Shown here: one piece after another, positions 52,438-62,105 of the stretch
Numbering within the stretch: position 1 is the stretch's first letter
Layout of the letters: each line of letters begins with the position of its first letter
Source: Limnoglobus roseus
GTDB lineage: Bacteria; Planctomycetota; Planctomycetia; Gemmatales; Gemmataceae
Assembly: GCF_008254045.1 (NCBI RefSeq)
Contig: NZ_CP042425.1
Coordinates: 3,410,001 to 3,474,000, forward strand
DNA length: 64,000 nucleotides
Direction of reading: 5' to 3'
Translations under genes and position numbers: made by a program
The notes under the pieces: model-generated
Databases searched by the model: none
What the model was told of the DNA's origin: nothing
What the model saw: the letters and a program-made list of their open reading frames with translations, nothing else

Positions 52438-53490
52438 TCAAGCCGTCTCGGGCGGCAACTTCGGTTCGTCCGCAACGTCCGTCGCGGGCAGTTCGGCCTT
52501 CATTGAGAGGTAGACGATGTACCCCATTCCCCCCAGCGTGATTTCGGCCACCCGAAGTGTCAGTCGGCCGACCACGCCGGTCTGCTCCGGCCGGCCAAGA
52601 ATCGTGTAGAGGTAGCCGAAAATGTACTCGGCCCCGCCCACGCCGCCGGGGGCCGGGAAGAACGCCTGAGCGATGAATCCAATCGGCCCGATGACGAAGT
52701 GCTCGACCAGACTCGCCGGGTCGGGGTTCGGGTACACGCGGACGGCCAAATGCAGGTACACGACCATCAGCACTTGGCCGAAGGCGGTCAGCGGAAGCGT
52801 CTGGTAAATCGCCTTCGGCCGTCGGCGGTAGATCAGCACTGCCTCCCACACGTCGTCCAGCGGCTTGCCGACGTACTTCAACTTCCGCAACCTCTCGCCG
52901 ATTCGTTCGGCCCGCGGTTGCGGCACGAACCCGAGGATCACCCACCCGGCAACGGCCGCGATCACGAGCACCGAGCAAACGGCGATGATCTTGGTCAGCC
53001 AGTCGTTGTTTGCGATCTGTGGGTCGCCAGACAGCCACATGCTGCCGCCGATGGCGGCCGAGAAGAACAGCAGGCCGAACAGCCCCATCAAGCGGTCCAC
53101 AACGACCGTCGCCGCGGCACTGGCCCACCGCCCCGGGTTGGCCCTTGCGATGAAGACCATCTTGATCGCGTCGCCGCCGACGGAGCCGGGCAGCAGGGTG
53201 TTGTAGAAGTAGCCGATCATGCCCAGGCGGAAGGCGTTCCGCACCGTGAACGGCAGATCGAGCGCCCGGACCAGGAGATACCACCGGAGGATTTGACAGG
53301 AGATCGTGACGCCCGTGAACAGGAACATGAGGGCCAAGAGCGAATAGTCGGGCGTCTGGCCGAGGAGGTTCTTGATGCCCTGGCCGCCGTTCTTCGGCTC
53401 CCAGTTGCTGTAAATGACGTACCCGAGGACGAGGAAGCCGAGCGCGTACTTAAGGAAGTTCGTGACGACCGACTTGAGCGACTTGGACAC
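52438..53490 (-). CDS. UPF0104 / LPG synthetase-like transmembrane protein
   Basis: The protein has 350 residues with about eight helices. ILRWYLLVRALDLPFTVRNA, LGMIGYFYNTLLPGSVGGDA and PAPGGVGGAEYIFGY are the conserved blocks of the UPF0104 family (flippase-like domain of MprF/LPG synthetase). The C-terminal catalytic aminoacyl-transfer domain of MprF is absent. The family is linked to lipid translocation. It is divergent from the methyltransferase gene by 153 bases. Confidence 0.88.
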   Translation of the reverse strand: MSKSLKSVVTNFLKYALGFLVLGYVIYSNWEPKNGGQGIKNLLGQTPDYSLLALMFLFTGVTISCQILRWYLLVRALDLPFTVRNAFRLGMIGYFYNTLLPGSVGGDAIKMVFIARANPGRWASAAATVVVDRLMGLFGLLFFSAAIGGSMWLSGDPQIANNDWLTKIIAVCSVLVIAAVAGWVILGFVPQPRAERIGERLRKLKYVGKPLDDVWEAVLIYRRRPKAIYQTLPLTAFGQVLMVVYLHLAVRVYPNPDPASLVEHFVIGPIGFIAQAFFPAPGGVGGAEYIFGYLYTILGRPEQTGVVGRLTLRVAEITLGGMGYIVYLSMKAELPATDVADEPKLPPETA

Positions 53491-53643
53491 GCAGAATCTC
53501 CCTCGCGGAAGGCGAAATGATACGATTTCGCCGCCGGGATTACAACCGCGAGCCGGCGGCGGGCGGAGTAACCTCGCCTTGACCCCGGGTTTTCGCCCGC
53601 GATACCATCGGCGGCAATTCTTGACCCGCCGAGCCGAGGTATC

Positions 53644-54744
53644 ATGAAAACGGTGCTGCGATCACTCCTGAGCGAGACGCTCCTCTGGCGGTCCGTGCGG
53701 GGCTTGAAGCGGTTTCTCGCCGCACCGCGACTCGACGCGCCACTGTCCGCCGAGCAATGCCGTGGGACAATCGCATGGCTGAACCCGCCGCCGGCGTGCG
53801 AGGCGAAAGCGGCCGTCGCGGTGCAACTGCGGCTGGAAAATCAGTCCGGCGTCACCTGGAGTTCGGCCGGTTCCTTCCCGGTGACGGTCCGCTGTCAGTG
53901 GATCACGCGATCGGGTGAACCGTTTGACGCGGTCCCCACGGTCGTTCGTCTGCCGCAACCACTATTTCCTGGCGAACCGCAAGAATTGACAGCGACCGTT
54001 CCCGCCCCCGACGTGGTCGGTGACTTCACCCTCGAACTGTGCTTCGCCCAAGCCGATCAGGCATTTGCCTCGGTGCAAACGGCTGTGCCAGTCGTCGGGC
54101 GGCGGACGACGGACATCGATTACCACGCCGTCTTCCGCACGGCGAACCTGACCGACAACCACTGGTGGGTCGTCGGGGCGTACCACTCGCAGGAGCAGTA
54201 CGAGAAGTCGTCCCGCGAGCGGTTAGAGATGCTCGTCAAGCAGGGCCTCACGCCGGACTCGCGGGTGCTGGACATCGGTTGCGGCACCGGGCAGATGGCG
54301 GGCGTGCTGGCGCCGTACCTGTCCGACCGCGGCGGGTACGCCGGCACGGACATCGGCGCGGAAGCCATCGCGTTTTGCGACCGCACTTTCCGCCGCAAGA
54401 ACTTCGCCTTCAAGCAAGGTGGCATGACGAGCGTGCCCTTCACCGAGGACGGCACCTTCGATTGCGCCATCTTCTTCAGCGTCTTCACGCACACCTTCAC
54501 CGACGAGACGGCCCTGCTGATGGCCGAGGCGAAGCGACTGCTGAAGCCGACGGGCGTGATCATCGCGGACGTGATTACGTCGCCACTGGTCGAACGCGGC
54601 GCCGGGCACCGCGGTGAGATGGTCGTGAACCGCGACCACTTCCTGCGGCTGGCCGCTATGCTAGGGTACACCGCCGACGTGATCGGCCGGTGGCCGTGGA
54701 ACCGCCACGCAGAGCGGTTCATGTTCAAACTCCGACAGGGATGA
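53644..54744 (+). CDS. Class I methyltransferase with N-terminal Ig-like domain
   Basis: The protein has 366 residues. Residues 207-219 (RVLDIGCGTGQMA) form SAM motif I, with TDIGAEAIAF at motif II and FDCAIFFSVFTH at motif III/IV. The N-terminal 40-150 region is beta-rich (AVAVQLRLENQSGVTWSSAG, LPQPLFPGEPQELTATVP), like an Ig-fold of the NEW3/Wzt-C type. Such fusions suggest methylation of a polysaccharide or protein. No carbohydrate gene cluster is adjacent, so the substrate is open. Confidence 0.8.
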   Translation: MKTVLRSLLSETLLWRSVRGLKRFLAAPRLDAPLSAEQCRGTIAWLNPPPACEAKAAVAVQLRLENQSGVTWSSAGSFPVTVRCQWITRSGEPFDAVPTVVRLPQPLFPGEPQELTATVPAPDVVGDFTLELCFAQADQAFASVQTAVPVVGRRTTDIDYHAVFRTANLTDNHWWVVGAYHSQEQYEKSSRERLEMLVKQGLTPDSRVLDIGCGTGQMAGVLAPYLSDRGGYAGTDIGAEAIAFCDRTFRRKNFAFKQGGMTSVPFTEDGTFDCAIFFSVFTHTFTDETALLMAEAKRLLKPTGVIIADVITSPLVERGAGHRGEMVVNRDHFLRLAAMLGYTADVIGRWPWNRHAERFMFKLRQG

Positions 54745-54780
54745 CGGGAAGCCACGGCTCCCGGATTTTAGCCGCGGAGC

Positions 54781-54931
54781 GGCGGCAGTCGTTAGCCAGG
54801 GGCGCAAGCCCCTGGTATCGTAAACCGACACCCAAGCCCCGGCGGGGCGGCAGATGCTACTGCCGCCCCGCCGGGGCTTGATGCTGGGACGGCGGGTTCC
54901 AGGGGCTTGCGCCCCTGGCTAACGATTGCCG
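54781..54931. repeat. Nested inverted repeats (34-base outer, 21-base inner arms)
   Basis: The outer arms (54781-54814 and 54898-54931) match with one mismatch. The inner arms (54832-54852 and 54859-54879) match fully around a 6-base loop. The outer arm itself holds a short near-palindrome (ccaggggcgcaagcccctgg). It lies between the methyltransferase and surE genes, both on the plus strand. Other large palindromes in the window are not nested. Confidence 0.92.
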
Positions 54932-54979
54932 CACCTCCGGTGCTCAAAACAGTTGCCATCCAGGAAGTGAGTCCTCTTC

Positions 54980-55756
54980 ATGCGCATCCTCCTGACCAAC
55001 GACGACGGCATCTACGCCCCCGGCCTGCGGGCGCTCCGCAAGGAACTCCAGAAACTCGGCACGGTCACCGTCGTCGCCCCGGCGACAGAGCAAAGCGCGG
55101 CCGGACACTCGGTCACGCTCGTCACGCCGTTGCTCATCACGGAAGTTCTCGACGACGACAACAAGACGCCGCTAGGGTGGGCCGTCGAAGGCCGGCCGGC
55201 CGACTGCGTGAAACTTGCCTTGTTGGAACTGCTGCCCGAACCGCCGGACGTGATCGTCAGCGGGCTGAACGCCGGGTCGAACGCCGGCATCAACGTGCTC
55301 TACTCCGGCACCGTGGCCGCCGCCATTGAGGGGGCGTTCTACCACCACACGGCCATCGCTTGTTCGCTGGAGTACGACAAGAAGATTCACGACTTCCCGA
55401 CAGCCGCTCGCCACGCCCGGCACGTCGTCGAGCAAATCCTGGCCCAGAAGCCGCCGGCCGGCAGCCTGTTCAACGTGAACATCCCGGTGCTGGAGAACGG
55501 CCCCATCCGCGGCGTGAAGGTGATGCCGCAGAACGTGTCGGCCTACGAAGAGAAGTTCGACCGCCGGGTGAACCCCCGTGGCCGGACGTACTTCTGGACC
55601 AGCCCCGACTTTCGCTGCCCGTCGCCGATCCCCGACACCGACGTGACGGCGTTAGCCGAACAGTACATCACGGTGACGCCGCTGAAGTTCGACCTGACCG
55701 ACCACGCGAGGCTGGCCGCGATGAAGGGCTGGACGTGGACCGTGGGCGAAGGATGA
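54980..55756 (+). CDS. surE: 5'/3'-nucleotidase SurE
   Basis: The protein has 258 residues. LLTNDDG (4-10) carries the metal-binding Asp8/Asp9, SGLNAGSN is the second metal site, and NVNIPV is the third family block. It hydrolyses 5' and 3' nucleoside monophosphates and short polyphosphates under starvation or stress. Partner genes pcm and rpoS, usual in proteobacteria, are absent. It is the first recognised gene after the nested palindromes. Confidence 0.95.
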   Translation: MRILLTNDDGIYAPGLRALRKELQKLGTVTVVAPATEQSAAGHSVTLVTPLLITEVLDDDNKTPLGWAVEGRPADCVKLALLELLPEPPDVIVSGLNAGSNAGINVLYSGTVAAAIEGAFYHHTAIACSLEYDKKIHDFPTAARHARHVVEQILAQKPPAGSLFNVNIPVLENGPIRGVKVMPQNVSAYEEKFDRRVNPRGRTYFWTSPDFRCPSPIPDTDVTALAEQYITVTPLKFDLTDHARLAAMKGWTWTVGEG

Positions 55757-55815
55757 CGCACAATCATGAAGGTGATTCGCAAGTGTGAGCAGCCTTCGGT
55801 TTTCCTCTCGTGCCC

Positions 55816-56652
55816 TCATGTGACCTCGGCGGTGAAATCAATTCTCTGTCGTCCCGCGTAGATGTTGAACCGCCCATCGCGGACGAAACCCAGCAGCGTT
55901 AGCCCGAAGCGCTCGGCCGTTTGCACGGCCAGGCTCGACGGTGCACCGACGGCCGCGAAGAACGGTACGCCCGCGACGGCGGCCTTTTGCACCAACTCGA
56001 AACTCGCCCGTGCGCTGACGAACAGGATGCCGGCGTGAAGCGGGAACCGGCCCGCGAGGAACTCGCCGCCGATGACTTTGTCAGCGGCATTGTGCCGGCC
56101 GACGTCTTCGCGAAGGGACCGCAATTCGCCGTTGGCATCGAACAGACCGACGGCGTGTAGGCCACCCGTCGCGGCAAACGTCGGCTGGGCCGCGTGCAAT
56201 TTCGCCGGCAGCGAATGGATTACGCTCGCTGCCACACGTGGCCCAGCGGGGAGGGTAAAGTCGATGTTCGCCTCGATCGCGTCGAGCGTCGTTTTCCCGC
56301 AGACGCCGCAACTGGAAGCCATCACACCGCGGCGTTCGAGTCGATCAAGGTTCAGCCGCACGCCCGGCTTCACGTCCACGCGAATCACGTTCGCGTCCAT
56401 CGGCACGACGGCCAAGAGGTCGGCCGGATCGGTCAGCAGCCCTTCGCTGACGAGGTAGCCGACCGCGAGTTCCGCGTCGTGCCCCGGCGTGCGCATCGTG
56501 ACGGCGATGTTCGCCCGCTGCCGGTTGTTCGCCGGGCCGTGGCCGAGGCGAATTTCTAGCGGCTCTTCCAGCGCGAGTTGGTCATCCTTCGCGGTGGCGG
56601 TCGTGCCGTGGACGGCGACGACGGAGGTGGTGAAAGTCGGGAGAGGTCGCAT
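55816..56652 (-). CDS. fdhD: Formate dehydrogenase accessory sulfurtransferase FdhD
   Basis: The protein has 278 residues. SSCGVCGKTTLD has the two Cys (115, 118) that relay sulfur from IscS to the molybdenum cofactor. RTPGHDAELAVGYLVSEGL and FVSARASFELVQKAAVAGVP are other conserved blocks. It matures formate dehydrogenase, for which no gene is visible here. ATG 56652 gives the normal start; the frame continues upstream without family similarity and overlaps the TPR gene. Confidence 0.92.
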   Translation of the reverse strand: MRPLPTFTTSVVAVHGTTATAKDDQLALEEPLEIRLGHGPANNRQRANIAVTMRTPGHDAELAVGYLVSEGLLTDPADLLAVVPMDANVIRVDVKPGVRLNLDRLERRGVMASSCGVCGKTTLDAIEANIDFTLPAGPRVAASVIHSLPAKLHAAQPTFAATGGLHAVGLFDANGELRSLREDVGRHNAADKVIGGEFLAGRFPLHAGILFVSARASFELVQKAAVAGVPFFAAVGAPSSLAVQTAERFGLTLLGFVRDGRFNIYAGRQRIDFTAEVT

Positions 56653-56737
56653 AGGGTGTAGTGTAGCCGACGAGTCTGACGCCAGCCCGTTGCACCGAAC
56701 CCCACCGCCCGCTACCGTGAAGGCTACCCCCGACAGG

Positions 56738-59434
56738 ATGCCCCCCATGCGATACGCGACGCCGTTCCTCGCCCTGCTCCTGGTCACGCCGTTCCTCGCG
56801 GCGGCCGACAAGAAGCCGGCGGTTCCGAAAGGCCCGCTGGCGGAAGCGCGACAGCGGTTGAACAAGGGGAATTACGCCGAGGCGCGGGCCGAGTACACCA
56901 AGCACCTCGGCGACGAGAACGTCGGACCGGCGGCGGCCGTGGGCATCGCGAACGCCTGGCGGGCCGAGGGCGAATACCCGAAGGCGTTCGAAGCCGTCGC
57001 CGACGCGATGAAGGCCCACGAGAAAAACGCCGACCTGCTCGCGACACGGGCCGACCTGCTCTACGACCAGGGCAAGTGGGACGAGGCCACGGCCGATTCC
57101 GATGCGGCGATCAAGCTGAAGGAGAGTCACTTCCTCGCCCGGTGGGTGAAGGCCCGCATCACCCGCGACAAGGGGGATATGGAAGCCGCCGACCAACAGA
57201 TGCGGTGGTTCATCCGGGCGTACAACGCGGCCAGCAACGCCGATAACGACATGACCGACCCCGACACGTTGCTCATCGTCGGGCAGGCCGGCACCGAGAA
57301 CGCCCGGTGGAACAGCCTCAGCAACCAGTTCCGCTTCATCCTCCGCGAAGTCTACGGCGACGCGCTCAAGGCCGAACCGGACTGCTGGCGGGCCGAGCTT
57401 TACTCCGGCCGGATGTTGCAGGAGAAGTACAACCGGCCACAGGCGATCGAGGCTTACGACAGCGCCCTGAAGATCAACCCGAACGCGGCCGAGGCGATCG
57501 TCGGCAAGGGCGAGGTCGCGCTCCAGAAGTTCGAGTTGAAGGAGGCCGAGGCGTTCGCCGATCAGGCGTTGAAGCAGAACCCGAAGTTGCCCGCGGCCCT
57601 GCGACTGAAGGCCGACATCCTCTTCATGGGCGGCGACTACGCCGGGGCCGAGAAGCGGCTGCTCACGGCCCGCGAGTTGAACCCCCGCGACGCCGTCACA
57701 CTCGGCAAGATCGCCGGCTGTCTGATGATGCAGAAGAAGATGGCCGAGTTCGACGCGATTGCGAAGGTCGCCGAGGGTTTCGACGCGAAGCCGGCCGTCT
57801 TCTACCACGAACTCGCCGAGTACCTCGAAGAACGCAAACTGTACACGCGAGCGGAGGAGTTCTTCAAGAAGGCCACCGACCTGCGGCCGAAGTTCGCCGC
57901 CCCGCGGACCAGCCTCGGGTTGCTCTACATGCGGCTCGGCAAGGAAGCGGACGGGAAGCAGATTCTCGACTCGGCGTTCAAGGTCGACCCGTTCAACGTG
58001 CGGGTGGCCAACATGCGGAAGGTGATCGACCACCTCGGTAAGTACACAACCATCCAGACCGAACACTACGATCTGAAGTTCGACCCGAAGAACGACGCCG
58101 TGCTGGCGAAGTTCCTCGAAGACTACCTGGAGGAGACGCACGCCGACCTGAAGAAGCAGTTCGGCTTCGAACCGCAGGGCCGGATCACGGTCGAGGTCTT
58201 CAACCGACACGACATGTTCAGCGGCCGGACGGTCGCGATGCCGGACCTGCACACGGTCGGGGCCTGCATCGGCCGCGTGTTCACGATGGCGTCGCCGTCG
58301 GCCGTGGGACTGAAGAAGCCGTTCAACTGGTCCCGGGTGATCCGCCACGAGATGACGCACGTCTTCAACCTCGCACAGACCGACTTCCAGTGTCCGCACT
58401 GGCTGACGGAAGGCATGGCCACGCAGAATGAGAAGATGCTGAAGCCGCTCGACTGGCTGGAAGCCCTCCGCGACCGGGCCGACGAGGGAACGCTGTTTAA
58501 CCTGGACACGGTGATGATGGGCTTCGCGAAGCCGAAGGACCGGGCCGAGTGGGGGCTGGCGTACTGCCAGAGCCAACTCTATGTCGAGTACATGGTGAAG
58601 ACGCACGGCCCGGAGTCGGTCGGCAAAATCCTGAACGCCTACCGCGACGGCCTCGACACCGCCGCCGCCCTGCGGATCGCGTGCAAGGTCGAGAAGGCGG
58701 TCTTCGAGAAGGGCTACCGGGAGTACATCAACGAGGTGCTCAAGCCGTACCGCGGGGCGAAGAAGGCGAAGTCGGCCGAGGAGAAGCCGCTGACGTTCGA
58801 GGAGTTGACCGAAGAGCAGAAGAAGAACCCCGACGACCCCGACCTGGCCGCGAAGCTCGGCGAGCAACTGCTGAAGCGCGGCAAGACGAACGAGTCCCGC
58901 AAGCTGATTGACGCGGCCCTGGCGAAGAAGAAGGGCCACGCGCTCGCGAGTCTGTTGAAGGCTCGACTGCTCATTCGGGCGGGTGACGAGAGCGGGGCGA
59001 AGGAAGTACTCGAAGAAGCGTTGAAGGTATCGCCGGACGACTCGCGGTTGCTCGGGCTGGTCGGCCGCTTCCACCTGGACGCGGAACAGTACGACCAGGC
59101 GGCCGAGATGTTCGAGAAGGGCCGCAAGCTCGATCCGCTCGACGGTGAGTGGGACGAGTTGCTGATCCGCGTCTACACGGCGAGCAAAAACGACGACAAA
59201 CTGACGGCCGTGCTGCGGGACGTGGTGTCCCGCGACCCGGACCAACTCGGGGCGCGGGTCAAGCTGGCGAAGGTGTCGTTGGACGCGAAGAAGTACGACG
59301 ACGCCGAGAAGTTCGCCCGCGACGCGCTGTACATCGACGTGAACAACGAGGACGCCCGCACCGCCCTGATCGACGCGCTCACGGCCCAGAAGAAGGACGA
59401 TGCCGTGGCGAAACTGAAGAAGAAGTTCGAGTAA
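56738..59434 (+). CDS. TPR protein with peptidase MA-like gluzincin domain, secreted
   Basis: The protein has 898 residues from ATG 56738 (ATG 56747 is an alternative). A signal peptide (RYATPFLALLLVTPFLAAA) is followed by many TPR helices (about residues 30-440). A gluzincin domain follows: HEMTH at 537-541 with a downstream Glu near 558 (LTEGMAT). A second TPR array fills the last 200 residues. Peptidase MA-like proteins cleave other secreted proteins; the TPR arrays could present substrates. The gene lies divergently from fdhD. Confidence 0.88.
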   Translation: MPPMRYATPFLALLLVTPFLAAADKKPAVPKGPLAEARQRLNKGNYAEARAEYTKHLGDENVGPAAAVGIANAWRAEGEYPKAFEAVADAMKAHEKNADLLATRADLLYDQGKWDEATADSDAAIKLKESHFLARWVKARITRDKGDMEAADQQMRWFIRAYNAASNADNDMTDPDTLLIVGQAGTENARWNSLSNQFRFILREVYGDALKAEPDCWRAELYSGRMLQEKYNRPQAIEAYDSALKINPNAAEAIVGKGEVALQKFELKEAEAFADQALKQNPKLPAALRLKADILFMGGDYAGAEKRLLTARELNPRDAVTLGKIAGCLMMQKKMAEFDAIAKVAEGFDAKPAVFYHELAEYLEERKLYTRAEEFFKKATDLRPKFAAPRTSLGLLYMRLGKEADGKQILDSAFKVDPFNVRVANMRKVIDHLGKYTTIQTEHYDLKFDPKNDAVLAKFLEDYLEETHADLKKQFGFEPQGRITVEVFNRHDMFSGRTVAMPDLHTVGACIGRVFTMASPSAVGLKKPFNWSRVIRHEMTHVFNLAQTDFQCPHWLTEGMATQNEKMLKPLDWLEALRDRADEGTLFNLDTVMMGFAKPKDRAEWGLAYCQSQLYVEYMVKTHGPESVGKILNAYRDGLDTAAALRIACKVEKAVFEKGYREYINEVLKPYRGAKKAKSAEEKPLTFEELTEEQKKNPDDPDLAAKLGEQLLKRGKTNESRKLIDAALAKKKGHALASLLKARLLIRAGDESGAKEVLEEALKVSPDDSRLLGLVGRFHLDAEQYDQAAEMFEKGRKLDPLDGEWDELLIRVYTASKNDDKLTAVLRDVVSRDPDQLGARVKLAKVSLDAKKYDDAEKFARDALYIDVNNEDARTALIDALTAQKKDDAVAKLKKKFE

Positions 59435-59436
59435 CC

Positions 59437-60411
59437 ATGCTCACCACCGACCTCATCGAACGCATCCTGGCCACGGTGCCGAACCGCACGATCGGCCTGA
59501 TCGGCGACTTGTTCCTCGACCGCTATCTGGACATCGACCCGGCCCGCGACGAGCCGTCCGTTGAGACGGGGCTGACCGCGTACCAAGTGGCCGGCGTGCG
59601 GTCGTACCCCGGGGCGCTCGGCACGGTGCTGAATAATCTCGTCGCGCTCGGCGTCGGCAAGCTCTACCCCATCGCCATCCTCGGCGACGACGGCGAAGGG
59701 TACGAGTTGCAGCAGTGCCTTGCGAAGATGCCCGGCGTTCGCGGCGACGGCCTGGTGCTGACCGGGGACCGCCGCACGCCGACGTACACGAAGCCGATGT
59801 ACGGCGACCGCGAACTGAACCGCCTGGACATCAAGAACCGCACGCCGACGCCGTGGACACTGGAACAGCGGGTGCTGGAGAAACTCGACGACCTCTTCCC
59901 GAAGTTCGACGCGCTGCTGATTCTCGATCAGGTCAGCGAGGCGAACTGCGGCGTCGTCACCGACCGTGTCCGCGACCGACTGACGGCGTTGGGCGAAGAA
60001 CACCCGACACGGTTCCTGCTCGCCGACAGCCGCGAACAGATCGCGAAATTCCGCAACGTGTGCGTGAAGCCGAACCGAACGGAGTTCGAACGGGCCGGCA
60101 CACTCCGGTTCAGCCGCCCCGCCTTCTGCACCGACGGCGAGAACGGCATCACCGTTGTCACCCCCACCGGCGAAAGAACGGCTATCTCCGCTTACCCCGT
60201 GCGCGGTCCCGTGGACATCTGCGGGGCCGGCGATAGTTGCAGTGCCGGCATCGCCTGCGCGAAGGTCGCCGGCGCGACGCACGAGGAAGCCGCCGCGTTC
60301 GGAAATCTGATCGCGTCGATCACCGTTCAGCAGATCGGTACGACCGGCACCGCCCCGCCGGAGTTGGTGCGGAAGCGGTGGCGAGAAGTGGAGCATCTGG
60401 GGCGGAAATAA
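59437..60411 (+). CDS. PfkB-family carbohydrate kinase (RfaE/HldE-like)
   Basis: The protein has 324 residues. IGLIGDLFLDRYLDIDP is the N-terminal substrate strand as in HldE/RfaE domain I. VDICGAGDSCSAG (259-271) is the second PfkB signature with the catalytic Asp266. Heptose or another sugar phosphate is likely the substrate. The start lies two bases after the stop of the TPR-peptidase gene, so they share a transcript. Domain II (nucleotidyltransferase) of bifunctional HldE is absent. Confidence 0.87.
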   Translation: MLTTDLIERILATVPNRTIGLIGDLFLDRYLDIDPARDEPSVETGLTAYQVAGVRSYPGALGTVLNNLVALGVGKLYPIAILGDDGEGYELQQCLAKMPGVRGDGLVLTGDRRTPTYTKPMYGDRELNRLDIKNRTPTPWTLEQRVLEKLDDLFPKFDALLILDQVSEANCGVVTDRVRDRLTALGEEHPTRFLLADSREQIAKFRNVCVKPNRTEFERAGTLRFSRPAFCTDGENGITVVTPTGERTAISAYPVRGPVDICGAGDSCSAGIACAKVAGATHEEAAAFGNLIASITVQQIGTTGTAPPELVRKRWREVEHLGRK

Positions 60412-60481
60412 ACTCCCGTTGCCCCGCCCGCGGCCGAAGTGGTAGCCTGGTTCCGCCCACGGTTCCGCCACGAGGTTACGG

Positions 60482-62056
60482 ATGACCCCGGTTTCGACCG
60501 AACGCCTACTCGCCCCTGCCACCACGCCGACCATTACCTCGGCCGTCATCGTCACGGCCCCCGCACCGCAGCCGGCCCGCCGTAGGGTTGGCGTTTCGCC
60601 GGGCGTGCTGGTGATTGCGTGTGTGTTCCTCGGCCTCGCCTTCCGTGTCGGCGTCTACCTACGGAACCCGTCGCTCTGGCTCGACGAGTCGATGCTGGCC
60701 GTGAACGTGGTGAACCGCACGCCGCTGCAACTCCTCGAACCCCTCGAACTCAATCAAGGCGCGCCGCTCGGCTTCCTGCTGACCTCGCGCGCAATCGTCG
60801 CCGCCTTCGGCCCCTCGGAGCTGGCGTTGCGGGCCATCCCCGCGTTCGCGTCGCTGGCCGGTTTCCTGCTGTTCGTCGGCTTTGCGTACCGCGTGCTGTC
60901 GGTACCGGCGGCCCGACTGGCGGTCGTGCTGTTCGCGTTCTCGCCATACCTCGTCGGCTACGCGGCCGAGTTCAAGCAGTACGAACTCGACGCAACCCTG
61001 ACGGTGGCCTTGCTGCTGATTGGCCGCCGCATTTGGGAAGGAACCTCGACGCGGCACGAACACGTGCTCATGGCGATCGGCGGGGCCGTCGCGGTCTGGT
61101 TCTCGCACCCGGCCGTGTTCGTGCTCGGCGGCGTCGGTTCGGCCCTGCTTGCCGACGCGATCGTTCGCCGCGATCGCCCGGCCATGAAGCGTAACGGCCT
61201 CATCATCTTCGCGTGGCTGGTGAGTTTCGCGGCGTGCTACCTACTGTTCCTCCGAAAACTCGGCCTGAACCCGTACCTCACCGACTTCTGGGCGGGCAAG
61301 TTCCTGCCGCTGCCGCCGGTCCGGCCGGGCGACTTCGCGTGGATCGTGCACCACGTCGTGCTGCTGTTCGACAAGCCCGGCGGCTTCGGCGGCGAGATCG
61401 GCATGGCCGGCCTCGCGGCGGTCTGTGCCATCATCGGCGGCGTCTCACTCGCGAAATCGAACTGGCGGCTGCTCGTGGCCCTCGCCGCCCCGCTCGCGTT
61501 CGCGCTGGCGGCGTCGGCCCTGCGGAAGTACCCGTTCGCCGGCCGGCTCATGCTATTCGCAGTCCCATCGTTGCTGGTGCTGGTGGCCCACGGCACGATG
61601 GCCGTGGCGGACCGGGTGCGCGACCTTGGCACGTTCGCACGGTGGTTGGTAATCGCCGCCGTGTGCGCCGGCCCCGCAAACGAGTGCAACAATCTGCGGA
61701 AGACTCCGCTACACGCCGAAGGGGCGCGCGAAGTGTTGGTTGAGCTTGCGAAGCAGTGGCAGCCCGGCGACCGCGTGTACGTCGCGCACGAGGCCATCCC
61801 GGCGTTCCGGTACTACGGCGTGCCGGTTCCCGCGGATGTCGTCACTTTCGGCGGGGACAACCGCGCGAACCTGCGGCACTACCGTGAAGACCTGCACGCC
61901 ATCAGCGAGACGGGACGCCTGTGGGTGGTGATGGCCCACTTCCAACCGCAAGACGAGGCCACGGTGCTGGCCGTACTCGACTGCCTGGGTGCGGGCGAAG
62001 TGACGGCCCGGCGGCCGGACGCGGTGCTGATGCGGTGCGAGGTGCGGCCGCGATAA
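60482..62056 (+). CDS. GT39/ArnT-like membrane glycosyltransferase
   Basis: The protein has 524 residues with an N-terminal cytoplasmic tail of about 40 residues, then 10 or more helices. PSLWLDESMLAVNVVNRTP carries the catalytic Asp-Glu of the first periplasmic loop of GT-C enzymes. A C-terminal soluble region of about 110 residues (VLVELAKQWQPGDRVYVAHE) follows. It should transfer a sugar from a polyprenyl-phosphate donor to a lipid or protein. Together with the PfkB kinase it may act in surface glycan synthesis. Confidence 0.82.
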   Translation: MTPVSTERLLAPATTPTITSAVIVTAPAPQPARRRVGVSPGVLVIACVFLGLAFRVGVYLRNPSLWLDESMLAVNVVNRTPLQLLEPLELNQGAPLGFLLTSRAIVAAFGPSELALRAIPAFASLAGFLLFVGFAYRVLSVPAARLAVVLFAFSPYLVGYAAEFKQYELDATLTVALLLIGRRIWEGTSTRHEHVLMAIGGAVAVWFSHPAVFVLGGVGSALLADAIVRRDRPAMKRNGLIIFAWLVSFAACYLLFLRKLGLNPYLTDFWAGKFLPLPPVRPGDFAWIVHHVVLLFDKPGGFGGEIGMAGLAAVCAIIGGVSLAKSNWRLLVALAAPLAFALAASALRKYPFAGRLMLFAVPSLLVLVAHGTMAVADRVRDLGTFARWLVIAAVCAGPANECNNLRKTPLHAEGAREVLVELAKQWQPGDRVYVAHEAIPAFRYYGVPVPADVVTFGGDNRANLRHYREDLHAISETGRLWVVMAHFQPQDEATVLAVLDCLGAGEVTARRPDAVLMRCEVRPR

Positions 62057-62105
62057 CGCTTGCGCGTTCTCGGGCCGTACCCCGTTTTTCACCACCTTCA
62101 CCCGA

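Noticed and set aside
56582..59245. 887-residue minus-strand frame opposite the TPR-peptidase gene
   Set aside because: The plus strand carries TPRs, a signal peptide and HEMTH. The antisense product has no recognisable features.
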